A stretch of 64,000 bases of DNA from Agrocybe praecox. Lineage: Eukaryota; Basidiomycota; Agaricomycetes; Agaricales; Agrocybaceae. The notes below the pieces were generated by a model. It was not told the DNA's origin, did not search any database, and was given only the letters and a program-made list of their open reading frames with translations. Below are positions 1-10,391 of this stretch, one piece after another (position 1 is the stretch's first letter; each line of letters starts with the position of its first letter). The translations under genes were made by a program, and so were the position numbers. Location of the stretch: the NCBI GenBank assembly GCA_964017145.1, contig OZ024843.1:1975001-2039000 (forward strand), in the 5' to 3' direction.

Positions 1-3000
1 CGGCGTGTCTTTTTCGTTCCTCACATCAGAAGACATTCGAAGGATATCCGTCAAACAAATCGTGAACCCAGTCCTTCTTGATGACTTAAATAGGCCCAAT
101 ATCGGGGGGCTTTACGATCCTGCTCTTGGACCTACCGATCGTTCCGACATGTGAGCCTTCAGACTTTTTTGCGATTCCTGGAGTTCTAGTTTTAATCCTT
201 GCATACTAGCTGTGCCACATGTCACCTCACTTACTTCACATGTCCTGGGCATTATGGTCATATCGAACTTCCTGCTCCTGTTTTCCACCCGCTGTTTATG
301 GGAAACATGTTCAATCTTTTGAGGGGATTGTGTATGTTCTGCCATAAATTCAAAATGAGCCGGACAGTCGTAAGTCGTCCTTTAAAATGTAAAGAACTCA
401 AGTTCATGTCTCTGTCATAGTTATGGAAGTACCTTGCCAAATTTCGGTTGTTGGAACGGGGATTGTTAGAGGCGGCACAAGGTGTCGATGACATACAGTT
501 ACGCGTGCGCACAAAGCAAAAGAAAGATGCAGATGCAGACAACGGCAGCGAAGATGAAGAGCCAGATACACCCGACGAATCGCCCAGTGATTTCATAGCC
601 AGAATAAATCTTTATGTTGCCATTCACCTCGCACGAGCCCCGAAAAATACTCGAGATTCATACAAAGATGGCCAGATATACCAAACCAGAAAGGATCTCA
701 TCAATGATTTTTTGAAGTCGTGTATCTTGAAGAAATGTCAAAATAGCGATTGTGGCTGGTGCGTCAATCTCACTTATCTGACAAATCAATGTATAAGTAC
801 CTTACAATCCAAATGAAACAGTGTTGCATATACCTTCAGGAAAGAAGGACATATCAAGATTATTGAATACGACCTATCTGTTCGTCAAAAGGGTCAACTG
901 ACCCGCAAACGCCCCGATGTCCTTCTATCTGAAAAGGGCCTGGCATTATCTTCGATCTCCCATAGTAACACACGGAACCCCACAAATGGCGACGTTGATA
1001 TGGATTCTGGCATGGACGACGACAACGAAGACGATGAGGAGGAAGAGCTCGAGGGAGAAGATGTAATGAGTGACGTCGAGAAAAAGCAGGAAGCCTTCCT
1101 GCCTAAAGCAGCAAACGGAAAGGTGAAAACTCTAAGGGGCCGAAATGAACGAGTCGTTGCTCCTGAAGAATGTCGAGCACACTTGCGAAGGTTGTTCCAC
1201 AACGAATCCATTATTTGCGCATTGCTTTTCGGTCGACATGGTCCATTCGCACCCTTGTCTCCCGATCAACTGTCTTTCGCTTCTGCGGATATGTTTTTCT
1301 TAGATGTCCTCCCCGTATCTCCTACACGCTTCCGACCACCTGCTAAGATGGCCGACACACTTTTTGAGCATCCTCAGAATGAGCTTCTCGCTAAAGTGCT
1401 CCAGACCTCTTACCGAATGCGAGATATCAACATCAATTTACGTGAAGCATCCCAGAAAGGTTCGGGGATCGATTCAGCCGCAAGGAAGGCGATCATGTCT
1501 GCATTGCTGGAAAGATTGGTGCAGCTTCAAATAGATGTCAACAGTTTCATGGACAGCAGCAAGAATCCCCAGGTCATGCGACAAGGCAAGCTACCTCCCC
1601 CTGGTGTTAAACAAGGTTTAGAGAAGAAGGAAGGTTTGTTCAGGAAACATATGATGGTACGCGCTTTTTAATTGCTTGGAAATCTCTCTAACTCATCGGC
1701 ACAAAAGGGGAAACGCGTGAACTATGCAGCTCGATCAGTAATTTCTCCTGACGTTAACATCGAACCAAACGAGATTGGTATTCCGCCTGTATTTGCGAGA
1801 AAATTAACTTTTCCGGAACCCGTCACTCCTGCCAATTTCCACGAGATGCGTCAACTTGTCATCACAGGACCTCATGGTTATCCAGGTGCTTCATTTGTAG
1901 AATATGAAGACGGGCATCAACAATCTCTTGTACGTGTTAGCCTTGCGCTCGACTCAACCTAATTAATACAAACAATATGCGTAGGATAAACTTACTGTCG
2001 AGCAACGCACAGCAATTGCCAACCAACTTTTAACACCACAAGAAGGCGACAGGGCATCGTCGGGAGTTCATGGCCTACATACAAGAACAACGGCCGTTAA
2101 TAAAAAGGTTTATCGACACCTCCGCGACGGCGATATCTTAATTCTTAATCGCCAACCAACGTTGCACAAACCAAGTATGATGACGCATAAAGCCCGTGTC
2201 TTACAAGGCGAGAAAACGATTCGCATGCATTATGCTAACTGGTAAGCTGTTAATCATGTCTTTTTCAACTAGAATTTACTGATCTCGTCGTTAGTAACTC
2301 ATATAATGGTGAGATTTTTACTTTAATGGAAGAGAACCGGGGCTAATCTGGTTTACTCCTTTCCAGCCGACTTTGATGGTGATGGTAAGTCTCTAGCAAA
2401 AAACTTTCACAAGCAAATAATGTAGCATAATGCTCACCATCTGTATAGAGATGAATATTCATTTCCCTCGTAAGTTAATTCCTCCTTGATAACAACTCCA
2501 CCCTAAATTTCCCTACAGAAAACCATGTTGCTCGCGCTGAAGCCATGATGATCTCCAATACTGACAATCAATACTTGGTACCAACATCCGGAAATCCTAT
2601 TCGCGGTCTCATCCAAGATCACGTTGTGGCAGGTGTTTGGATGACCAGCCAAAACTCGTTCTTCGAGAGGGAAGAATACCATCAATTGCTCTACGGTGCA
2701 CTCCGACCTGAGGATGAACAAGACCCTGGTACACGGTTGATTACTTTACCGCCAACAATCTGGAAACCTAAGCCTTTGTGGACCGGAAAACAAATAGTAA
2801 GTTTTTCTTTGATTCGCTTGATCGAAATTATACTTACAAAAAATCAGATCTCTACCGTCCTGAAAAACCTGACGCCCAGCAGGTATGAAGGGCTAAACCT
2901 AGATGCAAAGACTAAAGTCCCAGGACAACTGTGGGGTTCTGATTCGATGGAAGATAAAGTTGTCTTCATGGATGGTGAATTACTTTGCGGTGTCCTTGAT

Positions 3001-5993
3001 AAGGCAGCATTCGGAGCGTCTGATTACGGCCTTGTGCACTCGGTCTATGAATTGTATGGATCAGACATTGCAGGGAAGCTTCTCGGAATTCTCAGTCGAC
3101 TCTTTACGAAGTTTTTGCAACACCGTGCATTCACTTGTAGGATGGACGATCTCATGCTCACCCCGACAGGTGACGCAAAGCGGGTGGACCTTCTAGAAAA
3201 GAACAAAAACTTGGGACCAGAGGGTGCTATCGAGAATTTCCCATCACTTAGCACGATGCCAAAGGAGGAAATACCTTCTGCACTTCGAGCATTGCTGGAA
3301 GATGTTCTCCGAGACGATAACAAAATGGCTGGACTCGATATGACAGTCAAGACCAAATTGGGCAAACTTACAAACGCTATTTCAAATGCTTGCTTACCTG
3401 ACGGCCTCCTTCGTAAATTCCCCTACAACCACATGCAAACAATGACATTGTCTGGTGCGAAAGGGTCTGCAGTCAATGTGCGACAGATTTCGTGCGCTCT
3501 TGGGCAACAAGAACTAGAGGGCCGTCGTGTTCCTGTCATGGTTAGCGGCAAAACTCTCCCTTCCTTCCGTCCTTTCGAAACGAAGGCCATCGCCGGTGGT
3601 TATGTCGCAAGTCGCTTCTTAACTGGCATTAAACCACAGGAGTTTTATTTCCATTGTATGGCTGGAAGAGAAGGTTTAATCGATACTGCCGTCAAGACTT
3701 CACGTTCGGGATATCTTCAGAGATGTTTAATCAAACACTTGGAAGGAATTCGCGTCCATTACGACAACACTGTTAGAGGCAGTGACAATTCAATCTATCA
3801 GTTCAATTACGGTGGCGATGCATTGGACGTTACGAAACAAAAGCATTTATATCAATTTAACTTCATTGCCCAAAACAACATTTCCTTCGCCCGTCGTCTG
3901 AAGCCGTATGAAGTGAATGGCATAGTCGAGGAAAAGTCCGCCGTCGCACACATGAAGAAAGTCTTGAAGAGGTCAACCGAGCGCACCAGGAGAGACAAGT
4001 CTTCAAAAAGAGACAAATATGATCCCGTACTTGCCCTTTATAACCCTACCCGTTTCATGGGAAGCACATCCGAACAATTTGCAACCGCTGTGGATGAATA
4101 CGTGAAATCTAACCCTCGAAAGTTGTTAGCGGATGAGGGGTCAAAGGTCCGGTACAAACGCCGTAAACCCCCAATGGACGTGAAGCTTTTCAAGATCTTG
4201 ATGAATCATAAGTACATGCGGAGCTTAGTCGAGCCTGGTGAAGCTGTAGGATTGCTTGCATCGCAAGGGTATGTATTTGCTATCTTTGCTATCTTGATAT
4301 TATTGTATCTCACCTATCGTTGTTAGTGTGGGTGAACCGTCAACACAAATGACCCTAAATACTTTCCATTTCGCTGGTAAGTGGTTCAACTGACAGTGTT
4401 GGCCGTCATAAAAATCAAATAATTTTTAGGACACGGTGCCGCTAATGTAACACTCGGTATTCCTCGCCTTCGAGAAATCGTTATGACTGCATCTCAAAAA
4501 CCCAAAACACCCTCTATGACCATGAAGGTTCGCAGCGGTATTTCACCGCACGATATCAGCATATTCTGCAAGCGCGCCAGCCGCATCACATTGTCACAAG
4601 TTGTCGAAACAGTCGCCGTACAAGAGCAATTAAAAGCTGAGGGTGACGCTCGTCGAACCCAGTTCTCTATTGATATTAAATTCTACCCCAAACACGAGTA
4701 TCAAGAAGAACATGACCTCCAAACAGCCGAAATCCTAGCCGCGTTTGGTGTCAAGTTCCCGCTGATTTTGAAGAAGGAAATGGTCAATGAAATGAAAAAG
4801 CTCGATGCAGATCTGAAGAACCAAATGGCTCAACTAGGGCAGGGCAAAAAGGTTCGGGAAAGACCCGGAGAATCGGCTGGGGATGAAGAGGGAGAACCAT
4901 CGCGAAAGAAAGACGACGACGAAGCCAGTGAGGTAGGAGATGACGATGCTGATGATGCAAAGCACGCACGCCAGAAGAAACAGCAAGCAACCTACGAAAG
5001 TGACGATTCAGAAGATGAGACCGAAGCAATGGAAGCTTATAACGACGCAGACATTGAGGCTGAATATGCATCTGGCGAGGATATCCCCGCAGAACCATTG
5101 GTCAAGAAGTCTAAATCCACACACTTCACGACCATGGTTTCGCAGGTATCAGACCTTTTCCAACGACACATGCAACATTGTATTTCATTCGCCTTTGACG
5201 AGTCTCAATGCTCGTTCAAATTAGAGGTATTTTTAATTTTTTTTTGCACAGTATGAACTGATTTTTATACCTTCACAGTTCCCATCCGATATGCCTAAGC
5301 TCCTATTTGTTGGCATCATCGAGCGAGCGTGCCGCGCTACCGTCATTCGCGAGATCCCCGGCATTTCTGAATGTTTCCAGGTTAAGGATGATAGCAAGAA
5401 AGGCGGCGAACCAGAGATAAAAGTATGTTTTGTATCTTGCTTTCATTCATTAAGTCCACTAATCTCGCTCGTGGCCTTAATCTAGCTGACGACGAACGGG
5501 TCTAATTTGAAGGGAATGTGGGAATTTGCTTCAGGCTCCGATGAGAGCATATTGGAAGATGACGACATATACTCAAATGATATCTATGCCATTTTGAAAA
5601 CGTATGGAGTAGAAATGGCTCGAGCCGCCATTCTGCGCGAGATGAGTGGAATATTCGCGGTGTACAGCATCGACGTCAACAGACGACATCTTGAACTTAT
5701 CGCTGATTATATGGTGTGTACCGCATACATAGTGTTATCACAATGCTAACGTTATTTTTCAGACCTTCGACGGAGGTTACAAGCCATTCAATCGTAAAGG
5801 GATATCCACCAATTCTTCCCCTCTTTTGAAGGCGTCGTATGAAACCACAGCCGCGTTCTTGTCCGACGCGACATTGTATGGCGATTTCGACAACCTCACA
5901 ACACCTTCAGGTAGTATTGTACTTGGAAAGCCGAATGCGACGGGAACAGGAGTATTCGACATAGTAATGCCTACCAACCCCTTATCGACTTGA
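1..5993 (+). CDS. RPA190: DNA-directed RNA polymerase I largest subunit (5' partial, many introns)
   Basis: This is the catalytic subunit of nucleolar RNA polymerase I, which transcribes the rRNA precursor. The first few codons lie outside the window; reading is open from base 2 ([20 protein letters not shown], then [10 protein letters not shown]). The clamp zinc site reads CATC...CPGHYGH. The metal-binding active-site motif ADFDGDEMNIHFPQNH is spread over microexons between 2241 and 2519. Later come the bridge-helix/trigger-loop region ([22 protein letters not shown], split by an intron at about 4268 and again at about 4378) and an acidic, Lys-rich linker at about 4830-5110 that is typical of the Pol I subunit. 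The C-terminus [14 protein letters not shown]...[10 protein letters not shown] matches the family. Pol I is preferred over Pol II or III because there is no CTD heptad repeat and the [15 protein letters not shown] and jaw sequences are of RPA1 type. About 13 short introns are visible. Exon edges at about 1660, 4268 and 5225 are well supported by the family sequence. Confidence 0.96.
2242..2518 (+). other. Microexon cluster inside the Pol I active-site coding region
   Basis: Four introns (2242-2294, 2309-2366, 2385-2448, 2470-2518; 53, 58, 64 and 49 nt) enclose three exons of only 14 nt (2295-2308), 18 nt (2367-2384) and 21 nt (2449-2469). All four introns are GT...AG. Joining the exons restores the reading frame exactly and gives CNSYNADFDGDEMNIHFPQ, the universally conserved Mg2+-binding region. 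That match is strong support for the splicing pattern. Confidence 0.93.
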
Positions 5994-6166
5994 TTTGTAC
6001 AGTTAGATACCAAAAAGTAATTTACGTGTAATTATTTTTACGAGACGCGTTACGTCACGCGATTGTGACAAACCACGCGGACACAGCATGTTCAAGTTGG
6101 AAAAGTTGAAACTGACTCATTGTTCTTTTCGCGTCCCTTCTCGTTCTTTTTACTATCTAATTCCTT

Positions 6167-7141
6167 ATGCAACGACCCGGGCCTTTGAAGGATTTGCCTC
6201 TGGAGCGGTTTCTACCGTCGAATCCGAACGCCATTCCAGGTTCCGCCAAACCGATCAGAACCAATAAACGCCCATTTTCACCAGGAGGCCCATCTCTATT
6301 TAGTCCAGCTAAGCGCCGTATTCTAACTGAAGATGGCATCTACTCCCCGGAACAGACCAGCAAGACACCGTTACCCTCTCTAGTAGGAAGTTTCGGATCT
6401 CCTGCGCGCTTCAGTCGAGTTTTGTCAGGTCCTGCTAGCCCCGCGCGCATATTGGATTTCGGGATGCCTAAATCTATGGCAGGAGACCCGCAGAAGCCTT
6501 CAACATCGAACAGAACAACCGTTACGATTGCCACAACCCCGACGCAGGCATCAACATCGTCTTCAAGTAGTCTTGCACCTTCCCCCGAACTCAAAGCAAC
6601 ATCAGGGCGAGTGATCCGGGCTTCAGGCCCGTCAGAATCCCCACTACTCGACCATTGCAATTGCGCATGTGGCTCCTGCATGACTCGACCTTCGGTCATT
6701 CCACGAGAATTACCACCACAATCGGATCTTACTTCTATTCATTATCCTGGCTTTCAAGTATATCAGGATCCGCATCTATTACTTTGGTCGTTGGAAGAAG
6801 ACGGCAGATGTCAGAAGGGTGGCATAGTTAATCCTGACACGCATAAGGAGAATTTACCACCACGTCGAAGGACACGAAAGGCGCCAGTTAGTCTTGCTGG
6901 ATCCAACTCAAAATTGGGGAAAGACACAACGGCTACCCCAATGTCGGTTTCACCGCGGAAGCTTAGACCAGCAAAAGACACCCCAAGGAGACGGGAAATC
7001 ACCGAGAGCCTTTCATCTTTGTCTCTTCCTTCAAGTCAGACATGTACGCCATCTTCAAGAAGCGACAAGTATAAAAAGGCGTTACAACAACTTCGGGACG
7101 AGATGGACATAGGCGAAGATGACTATCCCTTTAACGATTGA
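6167..7141 (+). CDS. SP/TP-rich protein with a KEN box (function unknown)
   Basis: A single exon of 324 codons, starting 173 bp after the Pol I subunit gene on the same strand. I do not recognise a named family. The protein is mostly low-complexity and probably disordered. It has many Ser-Pro and Thr-Pro dipeptides (for example SPGGPSLFSPAKRR near residue 40, FGSPARFSR, PASPARILD, SVSPRKLRP, KDTPRRRE), which look like proline-directed kinase sites beside basic patches. A KEN box with the usual downstream Pro (HKENLPPRR) sits at residue 227. A short Cys cluster (HCNCACGSCM, about residue 163-172) is the only possible metal site. The C-terminus is predicted helical and acidic (YKKALQQLRDEMDIGEDDYPFND). 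The combination suggests a cell-cycle-regulated protein, but that is inference. A poly(A)-like AATAAA lies at 7174. Confidence 0.75.
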   Translation: MQRPGPLKDLPLERFLPSNPNAIPGSAKPIRTNKRPFSPGGPSLFSPAKRRILTEDGIYSPEQTSKTPLPSLVGSFGSPARFSRVLSGPASPARILDFGMPKSMAGDPQKPSTSNRTTVTIATTPTQASTSSSSSLAPSPELKATSGRVIRASGPSESPLLDHCNCACGSCMTRPSVIPRELPPQSDLTSIHYPGFQVYQDPHLLLWSLEEDGRCQKGGIVNPDTHKENLPPRRRTRKAPVSLAGSNSKLGKDTTATPMSVSPRKLRPAKDTPRRREITESLSSLSLPSSQTCTPSSRSDKYKKALQQLRDEMDIGEDDYPFND

Positions 7142-7621
7142 CCGACATCCACATTTTGCTTTATTTTCCACGAAATAAAAAGCAACTGTCAATTATTTCT
7201 CGACCACCTCTTCATATGGACTATCTTTTATATTGTCTTCTGTGTCCCAATTTTTGGTTTGTACATCTTACAGAAAATTTCTACTTCCAAATCTCTTCTT
7301 AGCCTTGTAGTTATTTACTAGTCCGTTCTATCGCCCATTACTTTCCTTCCTCTTATACCATGCAACTATCTATTTACATAAATTACACTGGAACCTTGAA
7401 AAATTCCTCTCTGTGACAGCAGGCTGTCGCAATATGATAAATATTTCAAATTTGTAACGCTTTTTTACTTAGTCATAAGGTATCACGGGATACCTATTGC
7501 ATGACCTAGATCATGATGACGTGTCGTCAAGCGCCGGACCGGGGTTTCCAGCTATAAGAAGCGCTCTAGTACTAGTAGATATCTGCACGCGAACAACCTC
7601 TTAGGAAACCAAACAACTAAG
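7142..7621. promoter_or_regulatory. Intergenic region upstream of LCL2 with TATA-like box and 18-nt palindrome
   Basis: There is no coding signal. A TATA-like TATAAGA begins at 7553, 69 bp before the LCL2 start. A perfect inverted repeat AGGTATC-ACGG-GATACCT occupies 7478-7495, a size typical of a dimeric factor site. Both calls rest on sequence alone. Confidence 0.35.
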
Positions 7622-8055
7622 ATGCAGAAATTTTTCTCGTTTCCTCTACTTTTATTCAGCCTATTAATTGGGCTTCAACCCGTCTTTGCCCAGTTTGGAA
7701 ATTTCTTTGAAAACATGTGGGGCCACCAACAACAACAACAGCAGCAGCAACAACGCTCAGGCGCGTCCCAGTGGGCTGCCTACTCGGACAGCGGTATGTT
7801 TGGTTTTATATACCACCTGATAATACCTTGACCCTTTCTCTAGTGTCATGTTCGCAATACATGTGCCCAGAAACTCTGGATTGTGTTGCCAAACCTAGCC
7901 AATGCCCTTGCCCCAATCCAGAAGATATCAAATGTGTTATACCTGATCTTGAAGGGGGATCTGATGATGCTACCGTTATCTGCACACGGGGACAGAATGA
8001 ATGCGCAGAAGTTGATAGGCTGATGCGAAAAGGCGTCAAATCTAAGAAAAAATGA
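7622..8055 (+). CDS. LCL2: Long chronological lifespan protein 2 (LCL2) homologue, secretory pathway
   Basis: This small protein is made from two exons (7622-7793 and 7844-8055, intron 50 nt). It starts with a clear signal peptide (MQKFFSFPLLLFSLLIGLQPVFA), followed by FGNFFENMWG, a run of Gln codons (residues about 37-45) and a Cys-rich domain: SCSQYMCPETLDCVAKP, CPCPNPEDIKCV, then VICTRG and a basic C-terminus ending KKK. The order NxxFFxxMxG / poly-Gln / YxCPxTLxCV / CPCPxPEDxKC is that of the fungal LCL2 family, which is linked to ER-associated degradation and lifespan in yeast. The length (about 127 aa) is right for the family. The Gln tract (CAA/CAG repeats) may vary between strains. 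Confidence 0.9.
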
Positions 8056-8671
8056 TGATTTTATAGCTATACTTCGTGACCTCTGTTGTGAGCATTCTAT
8101 GAATTCACTTGCAAAAATTCATGTACAAACATTCAGATGCAAGCCATGGTATTAAAAACATCCAAATGGAAGCATCCACTGGGAAAGTAAAAATACGGAA
8201 AGAATGCGTAGTGAGAGTCTGGCAATTGTTTCTTCGGTTCCAGCACATTCGCAATGTGTTTTGTGTCCCACACTTGCTGTAGCCGAATTCGCAAATATAA
8301 CCCGGGATAACAGTCGGACCGTTTTACTTGCGTATATTGCTTGCTTCTGCCGCCACCTCTTTCCTTTCACTCTCAAGCCCTCATAGATGTTTTCGTATCC
8401 TGTTATCCTTTCTTCGACGACTTGTCAGGTGGGCTCGGGCAGCTTTAACCGCTTTTGCACTCACTCTCCCTAAATGACATTTTACGGTCACAATTCTTGA
8501 AGCTGCTGGGCCTCATGGAATTCAAAGTTGGACAGAAATTTTCTTCTCACTTCTCGCCGCCTATGCATAATGTCCTGTGAATCCATGACATCATGGGACA
8601 TGCCATTTCTAGACTTGAATGTCCCATCGACGAGTAACGGGAGAATAAATACCGGCCGTTATCGATTTATT
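8056..8671. other. Intergenic stretch, no gene seen
   Basis: This 616-bp gap separates LCL2 and the PEBP-like gene. An open frame upstream of 8672 is in phase with the next gene, but it lacks a signal peptide and is not needed for it. I see no RNA gene, repeat or strong motif here. Confidence 0.5.
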
Positions 8672-9673
8672 ATGGGTTTGCTCGCGAAGATGCTTTCTAT
8701 CCTATTCTCTATCACATTGCTATTGCCATGGGCTAATGCCCAGGTAGCAATGCCAGATATCAGCAATGTAACTACATCGTTTTCCTCGGCTATGATCGTT
8801 CCAGACGTCTTGCCGTCTTTCAACCCAGTAGACGCTGTGGATGTCACTTTTTCAGACGCTGTTACGATGGAGGACATAAATGTCGTTCCCGGAATTCTTC
8901 TGACGACGGAAGGTAAGGATGTACTCATAGGATTTAGTTTACTGTCTAACACTTTCATCCTACTCTAGAAACGGCCATGTTTCCCAGTATTATCCTGACT
9001 CCTTCCAACTCGTCGGGAAGCTCAGATGCGAATGCCACCGCATGGGTAGTCGCACTTGTGGACCCAGATGCCCCTACACCACAGAACCGTAGTATATCCC
9101 AATTTCTTCACTTCCTTGGAGGCGATTTCGCTATCGACGACACAGGACTACTATCCAATACTAGTCCGGCACTGATGGAGTTCACCCCCCCAGCACCGCC
9201 GCCTGGCTCAGATCCTCATCGGTTAGTATATCATATTGATTCCTCTTCGCCTCGTTTGATATCCTAACGCGGGAAACAGATATGTCTTGCTTGTTTTTGA
9301 CCAACCTGACAACTTCGATACCGAAGGTTCTGCCCTCGTAAATTCGACAACTCCACGTACGAATTTCAATATCGGCAACTTTGCTCAGGCGGTTGATCTC
9401 GGGAGTCCGATTGCTGGAAATTATTTCCTTGTAGGGCCCATGGCGTCAGTTGCACCACCAATCACCAGTGGGACACCTGCGCCATCGGCTCCTTCAACTG
9501 ATATACCCACGGTTTCCCCAAACACTCTCACAGACACGGCGACCAGAAATCCTACTACAACCAATACAAACCCTTCGGCGCCTACGTCTGGTGGAGTATT
9601 TATCGAATCCAAGCAGTTCTTAATTCAAAGTCTAGTGTTATCAGCAACGATCTTGGTTTTCTTTTACTTGTAG
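8672..9673 (+). CDS. Phosphatidylethanolamine-binding-like protein, secreted, probably GPI-anchored
   Basis: Three exons with introns at 8913-8968 and 9222-9279. The start at 8672 gives an immediate signal peptide (MGLLAKMLSILFSITLLLPWANAQ); an in-frame upstream ATG at 8528 would bury it. The mature protein shows PEBP hallmarks: VVALVDPDAPTPQN (the DPDxP anion-pocket strand) and GSDPHRYVLLVFDQP (the PHRY strand), plus NFNIGNFAQAVDLG near the domain end. After the domain comes a Ser/Thr/Pro-rich linker and a C-terminal hydrophobic tail (FLIQSLVLSATILVFFYL) ending at the stop codon, as in GPI-anchored wall or membrane proteins. Its ligand and role are unknown. Related secreted PEBP-like proteins are common in mushrooms. 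Confidence 0.85.
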
Positions 9674-9917
9674 TCGTAGGCTGGATGTATTGTGAATAAG
9701 CATAAGCTGGCGTGACCATCTTGAATGTATCTATAAGTCCCTTGGGAACTGTTTTCACTGCGGTGTCGAACGTTACCCACGGAAATTCCAATGTAAAAAA
9801 AATCGCCTGTATTTCACTTTAGGGGTCTTCTGAGTCCCAAAGTGGAAATGCAACTTCATTGATGCTCATTGCTGACAAATACTACCAACTCTTTACACCC
9901 TTCATTCCCTTTACATC

Positions 9918-10391
9918 ATGGCGCTTGCGAGACCGACAGTGAGTTTACAGTTTTTCCTCGTTTTTCTTCAGCTGAACACTGCCCACGAAGACTAAACTAC
10001 CTCCTGGCGCCAATAGGATCTTGTTCGTGAAGAACTTGAGTTACCAAATCACTGGAGAAGACTTGTATGATCTGTTCGGACGGTATGGAAGCATCCGTCA
10101 AATTCGAATAGGAAACGAACAGAAAACCAAAGGCACAGCGTTTGTAGTATATGACGATGTCATGGACGTGAGTTATTTGCTCATTGACCTACATTTTCGA
10201 TTTCTCAAGGACTTTCATAGGCCAAAAACGCGCTCGACCACCTCAATGGTTTCCATTTGCAGGAGCGGTACATCGTCGTTTTATACCATATGCCTGCCAA
10301 GCAGGACGCTGCAGCTGCGAAAGCAGATCTTGCTAGAAGAGAGGAAGAGCTGGCGCAGCTAAAGAAAAAGCATGATATTGCCGACCCATAA
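9918..10391 (+). CDS. SF3B6: Splicing factor 3B subunit 6 (p14/SF3b14), branch-point RRM protein
   Basis: This small RRM protein of the U2 snRNP SF3b complex contacts the branch-site adenosine and SF3B1. Exons are 9918-9938, 9991-10167 and 10221-10391. The first exon encodes only seven residues (MALARPT). The RRM shows RNP2 (ILFVKNL), the p14-specific [16 protein letters not shown] and RNP1 ([10 protein letters not shown]), followed by [21 protein letters not shown] and the helical tail [13 protein letters not shown]. Length (about 122 aa) and every conserved block match the family. It lies 2 kb from FAL1 and 3.8 kb from SF3A3, both also splicing-related. Confidence 0.96.

Noticed and set aside
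8528..8671. Earlier start for the PEBP-like gene
   Set aside because: The extension hides the signal peptide that begins at 8672.
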